A DNA stretch of 64,000 nt from Roseitalea porphyridii (GTDB lineage Bacteria > Pseudomonadota > Alphaproteobacteria > Rhizobiales > Rhizobiaceae), in assembly GCF_004331955.1 (NCBI RefSeq), contig NZ_CP036532.1, positions 2,232,001 through 2,296,000 of the forward strand. Direction: 5' to 3'. Positions 17,721-30,674 of the stretch are shown piece after piece. The notes under the pieces are model-generated. The model was not told the origin of the DNA, searched no databases, and saw nothing but the letters and a program-made list of their open reading frames with translations. The translations under genes were made by a program, and so were the position numbers. Every line of letters begins with the position of its first letter. Within the stretch, counting starts at the first letter, position 1.

Positions 17721-18830
17721 ATGCCGGAGCTTGAACGCACACCCCTTTACGATCTGCATGCAGAACTTGGCGCCAAGTTCGTGCCGTTCGCCGGATACGA
17801 GATGCCGGTCCAGTATCGCCTCGGCGTCATGAAGGAACATCTGCACACTCGGACGAAGGCCGGCCTGTTCGATGTCAGCCACATGGGCCAGGTGATCCTG
17901 CGCGGCGACGATGCGGCGGCACAGCTCGAAATGCTGGTCCCGGCGAGCATCGTCGGCCTCAAGGAAGGCCGTCAGCGCTATGGCCTTTTCACCAACGAGG
18001 CCGGTGGCATCGAGGACGATCTGATGATCGCCCATCGAGGCGACCACCTTTTCCTGGTCGTCAACGCGGCCCGCAAGCAGGCCGACATCGCCCACATGAA
18101 GCGCCATCTCGGCTGTTCGGTGGAGCCCGTCGACAACCGCGCGCTGCTCGCGCTGCAAGGCCCGGCCGCCGAAGCGGTGCTCGCGGCGATCGCGCCTGCC
18201 GCGGCCGACATGCGCTTCATGGACGTGATCGTCACGGACACCGACCATGGCGAACTGTGGATTTCCCGCTCGGGCTATACCGGCGAGGACGGCTTCGAGA
18301 TCTCGGTCTCCGAAGACGGTGCCGAGGCCCTCGCCCGCGCGCTTGTCGCCGACGACCGGGTCGAGCCGATCGGCCTTGGCGCCCGCGACAGCCTGCGGCT
18401 CGAGGCCGGGCTGTGTCTTTACGGCAACGACATCGATGCGGCGACGAGCCCGGTCGAAGCAGGTCTTGAATGGGCGATCCAGAAGGTCAGGCGCACGGAC
18501 GGCGAACGCACCGGCGGCTTTCCGGGCGCCGATCGCATCCTCGCCGAACTGGAGAACGGCGCCGACCGCCGGCGTGTCGGGCTGCTGCCCGAGGGCCGCG
18601 CACCGATGCGCGAGGGCACGCAGCTGTTCGAGACCGAAGAGGCGGCCGGGCCGGTCGGACACGTCACCTCCGGCGCCTTCGGCCCGTCGGTCGGACGCCC
18701 CGTTTCCATGGGCTATGTTCCGACCGGACTGGCACGAACCGGCACGCGCCTGTTCGGCGAGGTGCGCGGCAAACGCCTGCCGGTGACAATCGCCGACATG
18801 CCCTTCAGACCATCCACCTACAAGCGTTGA
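17721..18830 (+). CDS. gcvT: Glycine cleavage system T protein (aminomethyltransferase)
   Basis: GcvT transfers the one-carbon unit from the lipoyl arm of H protein to tetrahydrofolate and releases ammonia. The 369-residue protein contains FAGYEMPVQY, the DVSHMGQ motif and SGYTGEDGFEI, and is full length. I chose the ATG at 17721 because a GGGAAGA Shine-Dalgarno precedes it and the protein then matches the family; the ATG at 17685 lies inside the expression-platform hairpin. It is first in the riboswitch-controlled gcvT-gcvH-gcvP operon. Confidence 0.95.
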   Translation: MPELERTPLYDLHAELGAKFVPFAGYEMPVQYRLGVMKEHLHTRTKAGLFDVSHMGQVILRGDDAAAQLEMLVPASIVGLKEGRQRYGLFTNEAGGIEDDLMIAHRGDHLFLVVNAARKQADIAHMKRHLGCSVEPVDNRALLALQGPAAEAVLAAIAPAAADMRFMDVIVTDTDHGELWISRSGYTGEDGFEISVSEDGAEALARALVADDRVEPIGLGARDSLRLEAGLCLYGNDIDAATSPVEAGLEWAIQKVRRTDGERTGGFPGADRILAELENGADRRRVGLLPEGRAPMREGTQLFETEEAAGPVGHVTSGAFGPSVGRPVSMGYVPTGLARTGTRLFGEVRGKRLPVTIADMPFRPSTYKR

Positions 18831-18848
18831 GCACAGGGACACCGAACG

Positions 18849-19208
18849 ATGAAATTCACCGAAGACCATGAGTGGCTGCGCGCCGAAGGCGATCTGTTCG
18901 TCGTGGGCGTGACCGAGTACGCGGCCGAGCAGTTGGGCGACGTCGTCTTCGTCGAACTCCCCGAGGAAGGCCGGACGGTCAAGAAGGACGAGGAGATCGT
19001 CGTCATCGAGAGCGTCAAGGTCGCCTCCGACATCAAGGCGCCGCTCGACGGCACCATCGTCGCCGTCAACGAGAAGCTCGCCGACGCGCCGGCCTTCGTC
19101 AACGAGGACCCGCTGGGCGACGGCTGGTTCTTCAAGCTGCGCGTCGACGACCCGTCCGCCGTCGAGGCCTTCATGGACGAAGACGCCTACAAGGCGATGA
19201 TCGCCTGA
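18849..19208 (+). CDS. gcvH: Glycine cleavage system H protein
   Basis: The lipoyl carrier of the glycine cleavage complex, which shuttles the aminomethyl group among P, T and L proteins. It is 119 residues long. The lipoylated lysine is K57 in ESVKVASD, preceded by the usual [18 protein letters not shown]. It lies 18 bases after gcvT and 29 bases before gcvP. The lipoamide dehydrogenase (L protein) gene is not in the window. Confidence 0.96.
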   Translation: MKFTEDHEWLRAEGDLFVVGVTEYAAEQLGDVVFVELPEEGRTVKKDEEIVVIESVKVASDIKAPLDGTIVAVNEKLADAPAFVNEDPLGDGWFFKLRVDDPSAVEAFMDEDAYKAMIA

Positions 19209-19237
19209 CCACAGTCTCAACCACGGGAACCGCACCG

Positions 19238-22081
19238 ATGCCGTTCAGCCCGACCGACTACGAGCCCTATGATTTCGCCAACCGCCGCCATATCGGCCCC
19301 TCGCCCGAGGAAATGGCCGAAATGCTTGCCGTCGTCGGCGCGGACAGCTTGGACGCACTGATCGATGAAACGGTGCCCGCCTCGATCCGCCAGGACGACC
19401 CGCTCGACTTCGGGCCGGCCCTGTCCGAGCACGAGCTTCTGTGGACGATGCGGCAGATCGCCCGCAAGAACCGGCTCGTCACGTCGATGATCGGCCAAGG
19501 CTATCACGGCACGGTCACGCCGCCGGCCATCCAGCGCAACATCCTCGAAAATCCGGCCTGGTACACGGCCTACACGCCCTATCAGCCCGAGATCAGCCAG
19601 GGCCGGCTGGAAGCGCTGCTCAATTTCCAGACCATGGTCTCCGATCTGACCGGCCTGCCGGTCGCCAACGCCTCGCTGCTCGATGAGGCAACGGCGGCGG
19701 CCGAAGCCATGGCGATGGCGCTGCGCACGGCCAAGTCGAAGGCCAGGCGCTTCTTCGTCGACGAGAACTGCCATCCGCAGAACATCAACGTCATGCGCAC
19801 AAGGGCCGAACCGCTCGGCATCGAAATCGTCAAGGGCGCGCCCGAAGACCTCGATCCGGGAACCGTGTTCGGCGCGATCTTCCAGTACCCCGGCACCCAT
19901 GGCGACCTGCGCGATTTCTCGGCGCAGATGACCGCGCTGCACGAGAACGGCGCGATCGGCACGGTCATCGCCGACCCGATGGCGCTTCTGCTGCTGAAGG
20001 AACCCGGCGCGATGGGCGCCGACATCGCGGTGGGTTCCACGCAGCGTTTCGGCGTGCCGATGGGTTTCGGTGGGCCGCATGCCGCCTACATCGCCTGCTC
20101 GGACGCGCTCAAGCGCGCCCTGCCCGGCCGGCTCGTCGGCGTCTCCATCGACAGCCACGGCAGCAAGGCGTATCGGCTCTCCCTGCAGACGCGCGAGCAG
20201 CATATCCGCCGCGAAAAGGCGACCTCGAACGTGTGCACCGCCCAGGCGCTGCTCGCTGTGATGGCGGGCTTCTATGCCGTCTTCCACGGGCCCAAGGGCC
20301 TCAAGGCAATCGCGCAGCGCATCCACGGCCGTATGGTTCAGGTCGCCGAAACGCTGCGCGCGGCAGGATTTGACGTCGAGCAGGAACGCTATTTCGACAC
20401 GATCACCGTCCGTGTGGGCGCCATGCAGCCCGTGCTGATGCAGGCCGCGCTCGACCGGCGCATCAATCTGCGCCGCCTCGGCGATGACAGGATCGGCATC
20501 ACGCTCGACGAGACCACCCGCGCAGAAACGATCGAGCGGCTGCTGAGCGCGTTCGGGCTTTCGGCCGACGCCGCCGCCGCTAACGACGGGTTTCGCCTGC
20601 CCGACGACCTCGCACGCCGGAGCGACTATCTCACCCACCCGATCTTTCATCTGAACCGGGCGGAAACCGAGATGGTGCGCTACATGCGCCGGCTCGCCGA
20701 CCGCGATCTTGCGCTCGATCGGGCGATGATTCCGCTCGGTTCGTGCACGATGAAGCTCAATTCGGCTGCCGAGATGATGCCGATCACCTGGCCGGAGTTC
20801 GCCAACATCCACCCCTATGCGCCGGTCGACCAGACCGAGGGCTATCGCGAATTGATTTCGGATCTGTGCGACAAGCTGTGCGCGATCACCGGCTACGACG
20901 CCATGTCGATGCAGCCCAATTCGGGCGCGCAGGGCGAGTATGCCGGCCTGATGACGATCCGCGCCTGGCACAAGGCGCAAGGCCAGGACCACCGCGACAT
21001 CTGCCTGATCCCGATCTCGGCGCACGGCACCAATCCCGCCTCGGCGCACATGGCGGGCATGGAGGTGGTCGTGGTCGCCTCGTCCGAGAACGGCGACATC
21101 GACCTCGACGATTTCCGCGCCAAGGCCGAAGCGGCCGGCGACCGGCTCGCCGCCTGCATGGTCACCTATCCGTCGACCCATGGCGTGTTCGAGGAAACGA
21201 TCCGCGAGGTCTGCGCCATCACCCACGAACATGGCGGCCAGGTCTATCTGGACGGCGCCAACCTCAATGCCATGGTCGGCCTGTCAAAGCCCGGCGAGAT
21301 CGGCGCCGATGTCAGCCATCTGAACCTGCACAAGACCTTCTGCATCCCCCATGGCGGCGGCGGTCCGGGGATGGGACCAATCGGCGTGAAGGCCCATCTG
21401 GCGCCGCACCTGCCCGGCGATCCGGTCACCGGCGAAGGCGCGGTCAACGCCGCCCCGTTCGGCTCGGCCTCGATCCTGCCGATCTCCTGGGCCTACATCC
21501 AGATGATGGGTGGCGACGGGCTGACCCAGGCGACCAAGGTGGCGATCCTGAACGCCAACTACATCGCCAAACGGCTCGAAAGCGCCTATGGCGTGCTCTT
21601 CAAGGGGCAGAACGGCCGCATCGCCCACGAATGCATCCTCGACACCCGCCCCTTCCAGAAGAGCGCCCAGGTGAGCGTCGACGACATCGCCAAGCGGCTG
21701 ATCGACAACGGCTTTCACGCACCCACGATGAGCTGGCCGGTGGCAGGAACGCTGATGGTCGAGCCCACCGAAAGCGAGACCAAGGCCGAGCTGGACCGGT
21801 TCTGCGAGGCGATGCTGTCGATCCGCGCCGAGATCGCCGAGATCGAAGACGGCGCAATGGATGCGGCCAACAACCCGCTGAAGAACGCCCCGCACACGAC
21901 GGCCGACCTGATCGCCGAGTGGGACCGGCCGTACAGCCGCGAACAGGGCTGCTTTCCGCCCGGCGCCTTCCGCGTGGACAAGTACTGGCCGCCGGTCGGA
22001 CGCATCGACAACGCCTATGGCGACCGCAACCTGGTCTGCACGTGCCCGCCGGTCGAAGAGTACCGGGAGGCGGCCGAATAG
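19238..22081 (+). CDS. gcvP: Glycine dehydrogenase (decarboxylating), P protein
   Basis: The pyridoxal-phosphate enzyme that decarboxylates glycine and loads the remaining carbon on H protein. At 947 residues it is the fused long form, with an N-terminal half (RRHIGPS start, [11 protein letters not shown]) and a C-terminal half whose cofactor lysine lies in [20 protein letters not shown]. Conserved [10 protein letters not shown] and [10 protein letters not shown] are also present. The ATG at 19238 follows ACGGGAAC; the open frame continues upstream through gcvH only by chance. Its end lies 18 bases from the convergent copper ATPase. Confidence 0.96.
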   Translation: MPFSPTDYEPYDFANRRHIGPSPEEMAEMLAVVGADSLDALIDETVPASIRQDDPLDFGPALSEHELLWTMRQIARKNRLVTSMIGQGYHGTVTPPAIQRNILENPAWYTAYTPYQPEISQGRLEALLNFQTMVSDLTGLPVANASLLDEATAAAEAMAMALRTAKSKARRFFVDENCHPQNINVMRTRAEPLGIEIVKGAPEDLDPGTVFGAIFQYPGTHGDLRDFSAQMTALHENGAIGTVIADPMALLLLKEPGAMGADIAVGSTQRFGVPMGFGGPHAAYIACSDALKRALPGRLVGVSIDSHGSKAYRLSLQTREQHIRREKATSNVCTAQALLAVMAGFYAVFHGPKGLKAIAQRIHGRMVQVAETLRAAGFDVEQERYFDTITVRVGAMQPVLMQAALDRRINLRRLGDDRIGITLDETTRAETIERLLSAFGLSADAAAANDGFRLPDDLARRSDYLTHPIFHLNRAETEMVRYMRRLADRDLALDRAMIPLGSCTMKLNSAAEMMPITWPEFANIHPYAPVDQTEGYRELISDLCDKLCAITGYDAMSMQPNSGAQGEYAGLMTIRAWHKAQGQDHRDICLIPISAHGTNPASAHMAGMEVVVVASSENGDIDLDDFRAKAEAAGDRLAACMVTYPSTHGVFEETIREVCAITHEHGGQVYLDGANLNAMVGLSKPGEIGADVSHLNLHKTFCIPHGGGGPGMGPIGVKAHLAPHLPGDPVTGEGAVNAAPFGSASILPISWAYIQMMGGDGLTQATKVAILNANYIAKRLESAYGVLFKGQNGRIAHECILDTRPFQKSAQVSVDDIAKRLIDNGFHAPTMSWPVAGTLMVEPTESETKAELDRFCEAMLSIRAEIAEIEDGAMDAANNPLKNAPHTTADLIAEWDRPYSREQGCFPPGAFRVDKYWPPVGRIDNAYGDRNLVCTCPPVEEYREAAE

Positions 22082-22099
22082 CGCCGCCGCCCGGTTTCG

Positions 22100-24571
22100 T
22101 TACATCATCGGCGCGGTGAAGCGGCGCAGCCGCAGCGCGTTGCCCAGAACGAAGATGCTGGAAAAGGCCATCGCGCCGGCCGCGAAGATCGGCGACAGCA
22201 GCACGCCGAACGCCGGATAGAGCACGCCTGCGGCCACCGGGATCAGCGCCGTGTTGTAGGCGAACGCCCAGAACAGGTTCTGGCGAATGTTGGCAAGCGT
22301 TGCCCGCGACAGCGCGATCGCATTCGGCACACCCTTCAGGCTGCCCGACATCAGCACCACGTCTGCCGCCTCTATGGCGATGTCGGTGCCTGTGCCGATG
22401 GCGATGCCGATATCGGCCTCGGCCAGCGCCGGTGCGTCGTTGATGCCGTCGCCAACGAAGGCCAGCATGCCATGTTCGCTCTTCAGGCGCTTGACCGCGT
22501 CGACCTTGCCGTCGGGCCGCACCTCGGCGATCACCTCGTCGATGCCGAGCTGGCCGGCGATCGCCTCGGCCGTGCGCTTGTTGTCACCGGTGATCATCGC
22601 GACCTTCAGACCCAGATTATGCAGCGCCGCGATCGCCTCGGGTGTGGTTTCCTTGATCGGATCGGCGACCGTCACGATCGCGGCGATCTTGCCGCCGATC
22701 GCGGCATAGAGCGGCGTCTTGCCCTCGCCGGCGAGCCGGTGCGCGGTCTGCGAGAACGCTGCCGCATCAAGGCCCAGTTCGGCCATGTAGCGGTCCGCGC
22801 CGATCTGAACGGTCTTTCCCTCGACCTCGGCGAACACGCCCGATCCGGTCACTGAGTCGAAACCGGTCGCTTGTGGTACGTCGATCTTCTCGGCCTCGGC
22901 CGCCTCGACGATGGCGCGCGCGATCGGGTGTTCGGACTTCGCCTCGACGGCCGCGATCGCGGCCAGCACGCCGGCGCGCTCAAAGCCCTCGGCGGTCTCG
23001 AGATCGGTCAGAGCCGGCCGGCCCTCGGTCAAGGTGCCGGTCTTGTCGAGCGCGACGACGCGCGCTTCCTTCAGGCTCTGCAATGCATCGCCCTTGCGGA
23101 AGAGGACGCCCATCTCCGCGCCCCGGCCCGTGCCGACCATGATCGAGGTCGGCGTCGCCAGCCCCATCGCGCACGGGCACGCGATGATCAGGACGGCCAC
23201 CGCATTGACGAGGCCGAAGGTCAGAGCCGGTTCTGGCCCGAACACGAGCCAGACCAGGAACGTCAGCGCCGCGACGACCATCACCGCCGGCACGAACCAC
23301 ATGGTGACCTTGTCGACCAGCGCCTGCACCGGCAGCTTGGACCCCTGCGCCTGTTCGACCATGCGGATGATCTGCGACAGCACCGTGTCGGCGCCCACGG
23401 CCGTCGCCCGGAAGGCGAGCGCACCGGTCTGGTTGACCGTGCCGCCGACCAGTTCGGCCCCATCCGACTTGGCCACCGGCACCGGCTCGCCGGTGATCAT
23501 CGATTCGTCGACATAGCTTTCGCCCTCGGTCACCGTGCCGTCGACCGGCACGCGCTCACCGGGCCGGACCTCGATCACGTCGCCGGGCACCACGTCGCCG
23601 ATGGCGACGTCCTCGGTGCCGCCGTCGCGCCGTACGCGGGCGGTCTTGGCCTGAAGGCCGACGAGCCGCTTGATGGCCTCGGAGGTGCGTCCGCGCGCCT
23701 TGGCTTCCAGGTAGCGACCGAACAGGATCAGCGTGACGATCACCGCCGCCGCCTCGTAATAGACATTGACCGTCCCTTCGGGCAGCACCTGCGGCAAGAA
23801 GGTGGCGACGACCGAATAGGCGAACGCCGCCGACGTGCCCACCGCAACCAGCGCGTTCATCTCGGGTGCGCCGCGCAACAGCGCCGGAAAGCCGTGCACG
23901 TAGAAGCGCCGGCCCGGGACGGCGAGCACGATCGTGGTCAGCACGAACTGGATCAGCCAGCTCGCCTGCATGCCGATCGTTGTCATGATCAGATCGTGCA
24001 CGCCGGGCACCAGATGGCTGCCCATCTCCAGCGCGAACACCGGCGCGGTCAGCACTGCCGCCAGGATCGTGTCGCGCTTCAGCCGCGCCGCCTCGTCGCC
24101 GCCGCCATGGTCGTGGTCATGGCCGGCCGAACTCGGGGCGTTTGCGGCCCTGGCCTCATAGCCCGCTGACGCGACCGCTTCGGTCAGCGCATCGACGTCG
24201 GCCGTGCCCGTCACGGTTGCGCGCTCGGAAGCGAAATTCACATTGGCCTCGCGCACGCCGGGCACCGCGCGCAGCGCCTTTTCGACGCGGCCCACGCAGG
24301 ACGCGCAGCTCATGCCCTCGATCGCCAGTTCGGTGGTCGCCTCGCGCACGCCATAACCGGCGTTTTCGACGGCCCGCGCCAGATCGGCGCGCTCAACCGG
24401 TTCGGCCAGTGCGACCTCGGCGGTATTGGTGGCGAAGTTGACCGACGCGCCGGCGACGCCGGGCACCCCGTTCAACGCCTTCTCGACGCGACCGACGCAC
24501 GAGGCGCAGTTCATGCCCTCGATCGGCAGCGTCACGGTTTCGCTCGGATGGCTCTTGTGCGGCGCGTTCAC
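22100..24571 (-). CDS. copA: Copper-translocating P1B-type ATPase
   Basis: An 823-residue inner-membrane Cu(I) export ATPase. Two heavy-metal-associated domains carry GMNCASC (C22, C25) and GMSCASC (C89, C92). A His/Asp-rich linker ([11 protein letters not shown]) leads to the first helices. The transport motif CPC is in [14 protein letters not shown], the phosphorylation site is DKTGT, and the SEHPIA and [10 protein letters not shown] motifs are intact. A CueR-type promoter directly upstream indicates induction by copper. No cueR or chaperone gene is adjacent. Confidence 0.94.
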   Translation of the reverse strand: MNAPHKSHPSETVTLPIEGMNCASCVGRVEKALNGVPGVAGASVNFATNTAEVALAEPVERADLARAVENAGYGVREATTELAIEGMSCASCVGRVEKALRAVPGVREANVNFASERATVTGTADVDALTEAVASAGYEARAANAPSSAGHDHDHGGGDEAARLKRDTILAAVLTAPVFALEMGSHLVPGVHDLIMTTIGMQASWLIQFVLTTIVLAVPGRRFYVHGFPALLRGAPEMNALVAVGTSAAFAYSVVATFLPQVLPEGTVNVYYEAAAVIVTLILFGRYLEAKARGRTSEAIKRLVGLQAKTARVRRDGGTEDVAIGDVVPGDVIEVRPGERVPVDGTVTEGESYVDESMITGEPVPVAKSDGAELVGGTVNQTGALAFRATAVGADTVLSQIIRMVEQAQGSKLPVQALVDKVTMWFVPAVMVVAALTFLVWLVFGPEPALTFGLVNAVAVLIIACPCAMGLATPTSIMVGTGRGAEMGVLFRKGDALQSLKEARVVALDKTGTLTEGRPALTDLETAEGFERAGVLAAIAAVEAKSEHPIARAIVEAAEAEKIDVPQATGFDSVTGSGVFAEVEGKTVQIGADRYMAELGLDAAAFSQTAHRLAGEGKTPLYAAIGGKIAAIVTVADPIKETTPEAIAALHNLGLKVAMITGDNKRTAEAIAGQLGIDEVIAEVRPDGKVDAVKRLKSEHGMLAFVGDGINDAPALAEADIGIAIGTGTDIAIEAADVVLMSGSLKGVPNAIALSRATLANIRQNLFWAFAYNTALIPVAAGVLYPAFGVLLSPIFAAGAMAFSSIFVLGNALRLRRFTAPMM

Positions 24572-24600
24572 GATGCGCTCCTTTCATTGTCCTGAAGCGC

Positions 24601-24627
24601 AAGATGGGCCTTCCAGTCTCTGGAAGG

Positions 24628-24631
<4 letters not shown>
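24601..24631 (-). promoter_or_regulatory. CueR-type copper-responsive promoter of copA
   Basis: Read on the minus strand, TTGACC (-35, 24631-24626) is followed after 19 bases by CATCTT (-10, 24606-24601). The spacer is filled by the perfect dyad CCTTCCAgagacTGGAAGG (24609-24627). The over-long 19-bp spacer and the CCTTCC/GGAAGG arms are hallmarks of MerR-family Cu(I) promoters such as E. coli copA. The -35 box overlaps the stop codon of the upstream lysR-type gene. Confidence 0.85.
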
Positions 24632-26821
<2,190 letters not shown>

Positions 26822-26848
26822 GAGGACGGCCCGCAAGGCCGATGCGCG

Positions 26849-27238
26849 ATGAACGAGCGGCTTGAAAACGGCATGCGGGTGCGCAGGCAGGTGCTCGGCG
26901 ACGCTCATGTCGACCGTGCCGAGGCCGAAAAGACCGACTTCGACGCGCCCTTTCAGACCCTGATCACGGAGACCGCGTGGGGCAATCTGTGGGCGCGCGA
27001 CACGATCACCCGGCGCGAACGCTCCATCCTGACGCTGGCGCTGCTTGCCGCCACCGGCAATTTCGACGAGATCCCGATGCATGTGCGCGCCTGCGAACGC
27101 ACCGGCGCCTCAAGGAGCGACGTGATGGAAGCGTTCATGCACGTGGCGGTCTATGCCGGCGTGCCGCGCGCCAACCATGCCATCAAGCTCGCCAAGGCGA
27201 CATGGCGCGAGATGGAAGACGAAGGAACCGTGACATGA
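26849..27238 (+). CDS. pcaC: 4-carboxymuconolactone decarboxylase PcaC
   Basis: A 129-residue AhpD-fold protein that decarboxylates 4-carboxymuconolactone to the beta-ketoadipate enol-lactone. The family features [26 protein letters not shown] and [13 protein letters not shown] are all visible. It begins 28 bases after pobA and overlaps the pcaH start (ATGA). The enol-lactone hydrolase gene pcaD, often next to pcaC, is not present in this operon. Confidence 0.94.
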   Translation: MNERLENGMRVRRQVLGDAHVDRAEAEKTDFDAPFQTLITETAWGNLWARDTITRRERSILTLALLAATGNFDEIPMHVRACERTGASRSDVMEAFMHVAVYAGVPRANHAIKLAKATWREMEDEGTVT

Positions 27239-27975
27239 AGAACACGCCAAGCGCGCACGCCGGCTTCATGGCCCGAGACAGGGCCTGGCATCCGCCGGCC
27301 CTGCACGCGCCCTACAAGACCTCGGTCCTGCGCTCGCCGAACGCGCCGCTGCTGTCGCTGCCGACATCGCTCGGAGAAGAGACGGGGCCCGTGTTCGGCC
27401 CGGCCATGCTCGGCGAACTCGATCACGACCTCATCCACAATTATGCCGAACCCGGCGAGAGCGCCGTCGGCCCGCGCATCATCGTCCACGGCCGCGTCAT
27501 CGACGAGACCGGCCGCCCGGTGCCGAACACGCTCGTCGAGGTCTGGCAGGCGAACGCCGGCGGCCGCTACCGCCACAAGAAGGAAGGCTATCTCGCCCCG
27601 CTCGATCCCAATTTCGGCGGCTGCGGCCGCGTGCTGACCGACGAGAACGGCGCCTACGAGTTCCGCACGATCCAGCCCGGGCCCTACCCCTGGGCCAATG
27701 GCGGCAATGACTGGCGCCCCGCTCACATCCATTTCTCGATCTTCGGGTCGGGTTTCGCGCAAAGGCTGATCACGCAGATGTATTTCGAGGGCGATCCGCT
27801 GATCGCGCAATGCCCGATCGTCGGTGCGATCCCCGACCGGGCGGCCGTCGAGACGCTCGTCGCCGAACTGGACATGACCCGCACCGTGCCCATGGATGCC
27901 TGCGCCTGGCGGTTCGACATCGTGCTGCGCGGCCGTCGCCAGACCATATTCGAGAACCGGCTGGAGGGCCTCTGA
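27235..27975 (+). CDS. pcaH: Protocatechuate 3,4-dioxygenase beta subunit
   Basis: The iron-bearing subunit of the ring-cleaving dioxygenase that converts protocatechuate to 3-carboxy-cis,cis-muconate. It is 246 residues long. Tyrosines in [11 protein letters not shown] and GPYPWANG and the histidines in [12 protein letters not shown] correspond to the Fe(III) ligands of the family. The start at 27235 is coupled to the pcaC stop; the alpha subunit gene begins two bases after its stop. Confidence 0.95.
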   Translation: MKNTPSAHAGFMARDRAWHPPALHAPYKTSVLRSPNAPLLSLPTSLGEETGPVFGPAMLGELDHDLIHNYAEPGESAVGPRIIVHGRVIDETGRPVPNTLVEVWQANAGGRYRHKKEGYLAPLDPNFGGCGRVLTDENGAYEFRTIQPGPYPWANGGNDWRPAHIHFSIFGSGFAQRLITQMYFEGDPLIAQCPIVGAIPDRAAVETLVAELDMTRTVPMDACAWRFDIVLRGRRQTIFENRLEGL

Positions 27976-27976
27976 G

Positions 27977-28594
27977 ATGATCCGTCCCACCCACGCCTTC
28001 AAGGAAACCCCGTCGCAGACGGCCGGTCCCTACGTGCATATAGGCCTGAACCCCAACGTCACCGGCATTCACGGCGTCTACGAGACCGACCTCGGTCACG
28101 ACATGAAGACCGGCGCGGTCAGCGGCGAGGAAATCATCGTCACGGGCACCGTCTTCGACGGGCTCGGCGCGCCCGTCCGCGACGTCGTTCTGGAGATCTG
28201 GCAGGCCGACGCGGACGGCCTTTTCAACTCGCCCGTCGAGACGCGCGGAAAGGCCGATCCCAATTTCACCGGCTGGGGCCGCGCCGCCGCCGACCTTCAG
28301 ACCGGCCAGTTCCGCTTCGACACGGTCAAACCGGGGCGCGTGCCCTGGCGCGATGGCCGGCTGCAGGCGCCGCACATTTCGGTGTGGATCGTGGCGCGCG
28401 GCATCAACATCGGCCTTCACACGCGCCTTTATTTCGCCGATGAAGCCGAGGCCAATGCGGAAGATCCGATCCTGACCCGCATCGAGCATCAACACCGGCT
28501 GCCAACCCTGCTCGCCGAAAGGACCGGCGAAGGCGAATACCGGTTCGATATCCGTCTGCAGGGCGAGGGCGAAACCATCTTCTTTGACATGTGA
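27977..28594 (+). CDS. pcaG: Protocatechuate 3,4-dioxygenase alpha subunit
   Basis: The partner of PcaH, structurally homologous but without the iron ligands. The 205-residue protein opens with ETPSQTAGPYVHIGL and has the VVLEIWQADADG and TGWGRAA blocks typical of alpha subunits. Directly adjacent genes and similar length confirm a heteromeric enzyme. The next gene follows after six bases. Confidence 0.95.
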   Translation: MIRPTHAFKETPSQTAGPYVHIGLNPNVTGIHGVYETDLGHDMKTGAVSGEEIIVTGTVFDGLGAPVRDVVLEIWQADADGLFNSPVETRGKADPNFTGWGRAAADLQTGQFRFDTVKPGRVPWRDGRLQAPHISVWIVARGINIGLHTRLYFADEAEANAEDPILTRIEHQHRLPTLLAERTGEGEYRFDIRLQGEGETIFFDM

Positions 28595-28600
28595 GTGCCG

Positions 28601-29455
28601 ATGACCGACGCCCAGAACAAACCCTGCATCATCTGCGTCGCCATCACCGGCTCGCTGCCGACCAAGGCGAACAATCCCGCCGTTCCGATCAGCATCGAAG
28701 AACAGCTCGAATCGACCCATGAGGCCTTCGAGGCCGGCGCGTCGATCGTTCATGCGCACGTGCGCAACCCCGACCAGACCCCGACATCCGATCCCGACAA
28801 GTTCGCCCGGCTCAAGGAGGGGCTCGAAAAGCACTGCCCCGGCATGATCATCCAGTTCTCGACGGGCGGCCGTTCCGGCGCGGGCAAGGCGCGTGGCGGC
28901 ATGCTGCCGCTTGCGCCCGACATGGCCTCGCTGTCGGTGGGCTCGAACAATTTTCCAACGCGCGTCTACGAGAATCCGCCCGATCTGATCGACTGGCTCG
29001 CCGGCGAAATGCGGACCTACGGCGTCAAGCCGGAAGTGGAAGCGTTCGACCTGTCGCACATCTTCCAGGCGGTCGCCATGTGGCGGGACGGGCGCATTCC
29101 CGACACGCCCTACATCCAGTTCGTCATGGGCGTGAAGAACGCCATGCCGGTCGACAAGCCGGCCTTCGACTTCTACGTCGAGACGGTCCGTCGGCTGGTC
29201 CCCGGGGGCGAATGGTGCGCCGCCGGCATCGGTGCCGGACAGTTGACCGTGAACGAATGGTCGGTGGCGGCCGGCGGCCATGCACGCACCGGGCTCGAGG
29301 ACAATGTGCGCCTCGACCGTGATACGCTCGCCCCGTCCAATGCCGCGCTCGTCGGCCGCGTCGTCGAGATCTGCGAGCGCAACGAGCGGCCGGTCGCGAC
29401 TTGGCAGCAGGCACGCCGGATGCTCGGCCTGCGCGAGGTCGCGCAGGCGGCCTGA
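28601..29455 (+). CDS. Beta-keto acid cleavage enzyme (BKACE, DUF849 family)
   Basis: A 284-residue zinc enzyme of the BKACE family, which condenses a beta-keto acid with acetyl-CoA to give acetoacetate and a new acyl-CoA. The metal-binding HAHVR segment is at residues about 49-53, with the STGGRSG and GLEDNVRLDRDTLAPSN segments later. An upstream GTG (28595) is an alternative start. It is last in the pobA-pca operon, where beta-ketoadipate would be the natural substrate, giving succinyl-CoA directly. This substrate assignment is inferred from context and family knowledge. Confidence 0.82.
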   Translation: MTDAQNKPCIICVAITGSLPTKANNPAVPISIEEQLESTHEAFEAGASIVHAHVRNPDQTPTSDPDKFARLKEGLEKHCPGMIIQFSTGGRSGAGKARGGMLPLAPDMASLSVGSNNFPTRVYENPPDLIDWLAGEMRTYGVKPEVEAFDLSHIFQAVAMWRDGRIPDTPYIQFVMGVKNAMPVDKPAFDFYVETVRRLVPGGEWCAAGIGAGQLTVNEWSVAAGGHARTGLEDNVRLDRDTLAPSNAALVGRVVEICERNERPVATWQQARRMLGLREVAQAA

Positions 29456-30520
29456 TCAGTCCGCTTCGCCCAACCGTGTCACCGAGCCGAGCATGGCGTG
29501 CGCGTCCGCAAGCGCCCGCCCCGTCGCGATCACCATCTGTGGCAGGATCATCCATTCGAGCATCCAGGCACTGCCGGATCGCTCCTGCTCGTGCACCATC
29601 GCCTGCTGCAGGCCGCCGATCTGGGCCGCGTTGAAGCGGGCGATCGCTACCAGCTTCTCGGCGAGCACGGGGTTTTGCTTGTGGGCCATGGCAGAACTGG
29701 TCCCGCCGCCGGTGAGCGCGATTTCGTCGATCCCCTGCTGCGCCATCAGCGCGACGTCCTGGCCCATCTTGCCGAGCGTGCCCGTCACCAGCGTCAGCCA
29801 GTGGGCGTAGCCGAGCAGCGCGCTCCGGTCCGTATGCCAGGGACGGTCCGGCACGCCGAGCCCGAGTTCGGCCGCAAGGCTCTCGGCGACGCGGGGCCCC
29901 TTGCCGCCAAGCGCCGGGGGGCCTTGCCCGACCGGCCCGCCGAACTGGAGAATGCCTGCCTCGGCGGCAACCGGATCGAGCCGGTGCAGATGGCGCCTGA
30001 GCGGCTCGGACCATCCGGCCAGGCGAGCGCCGACCGTGACCGGCAGGGCCGCCTGCATCCGCGTCCGGCCCATCAAGGGCCGCCGTCCGAACCGCGCCGC
30101 GAGCCCGTCGAGCGCCTCGAGGACGGCCGCAAGGCGCGCCCGCAGCACAGGCTCGGCCTCCTTCAGGGCAAGCACCGTCGCCGTATCGACCAGGTCCTGG
30201 CTCGTCGCACCGACATGGATGGCGACGGCGGCATCGCCAGCCGCCGCCTTGAGCTGGCGCACGAAGGCCGGGACCTGCACCCCATCCTCGCATAGGCCCG
30301 CCCGGATCGCGGCGATATCGGGCTCGAGCGCGGCGATCGCCGCCAACGCTCGTTCGGCCATCGCCGCCTCGACAAGACCATGGTCACGAAGCGCCGCCGT
30401 GAGCGCCCGCTCGAACCGGGCGAACCGGTCGAGAAAGGCGATCTCGGAAAACAGCGGCGCCAGCGCCTCGTCGCCGAAAAGCGAACCATGCCAGACAGAT
30501 GCGTTCGTCGCCTGAATCAT
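29456..30520 (-). CDS. pcaB: 3-carboxy-cis,cis-muconate cycloisomerase PcaB
   Basis: A fumarase/argininosuccinate-lyase-fold enzyme that lactonises carboxymuconate to 4-carboxymuconolactone, the substrate of PcaC. It is 354 residues long. Seen are VHVGATSQDLVDTA-like sequence (AIHVGATSQDLVDTA) and the superfamily signature TSSAMAHKQNP. The ATG at 30520 gives the expected N-terminus; the open frame runs much further upstream without homology. Although its product feeds PcaC, the gene is on the opposite strand, tail to tail with the BKACE gene and with no gap. Confidence 0.92.
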   Translation of the reverse strand: MIQATNASVWHGSLFGDEALAPLFSEIAFLDRFARFERALTAALRDHGLVEAAMAERALAAIAALEPDIAAIRAGLCEDGVQVPAFVRQLKAAAGDAAVAIHVGATSQDLVDTATVLALKEAEPVLRARLAAVLEALDGLAARFGRRPLMGRTRMQAALPVTVGARLAGWSEPLRRHLHRLDPVAAEAGILQFGGPVGQGPPALGGKGPRVAESLAAELGLGVPDRPWHTDRSALLGYAHWLTLVTGTLGKMGQDVALMAQQGIDEIALTGGGTSSAMAHKQNPVLAEKLVAIARFNAAQIGGLQQAMVHEQERSGSAWMLEWMILPQMVIATGRALADAHAMLGSVTRLGEAD

Positions 30521-30597
30521 CGTTCGAATATTCCCGCCCCGGAGGTTCAGGGCAAGCCCGTCCGTAACGCGCGTGCGGAATTCGTCGACCGAATTCA

Positions 30598-30618
30598 TTG
30601 ACTGACCGGTCGGTTTAT
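30598..30618 (+). promoter_or_regulatory. Probable PaaR operator and -35 box of the paaG operon
   Basis: ACTGACCGGTCGGT (30601-30614) is a 14-base palindrome with one mismatched pair, followed by TTAT. It overlaps a TTGACT -35 candidate at 30598. The same palindrome recurs upstream of paaA and of the thiolase gene. A TetR-family gene (paaR) is the fourth gene of this operon, so autoregulation is expected. Confidence 0.72.
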
Positions 30619-30674
30619 GGTTGTGTCGATCACCATCGCAGGGCTCGTTCGGGCCTGTCAGGGAGGACATCCGC

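Noticed and set aside
19217-21232. 671-codon open frame on the minus strand
   Set aside because: It is antisense to gcvP, whose protein matches its family end to end. Long antisense frames are common in this GC-rich sequence, and the translation has no recognisable domain.
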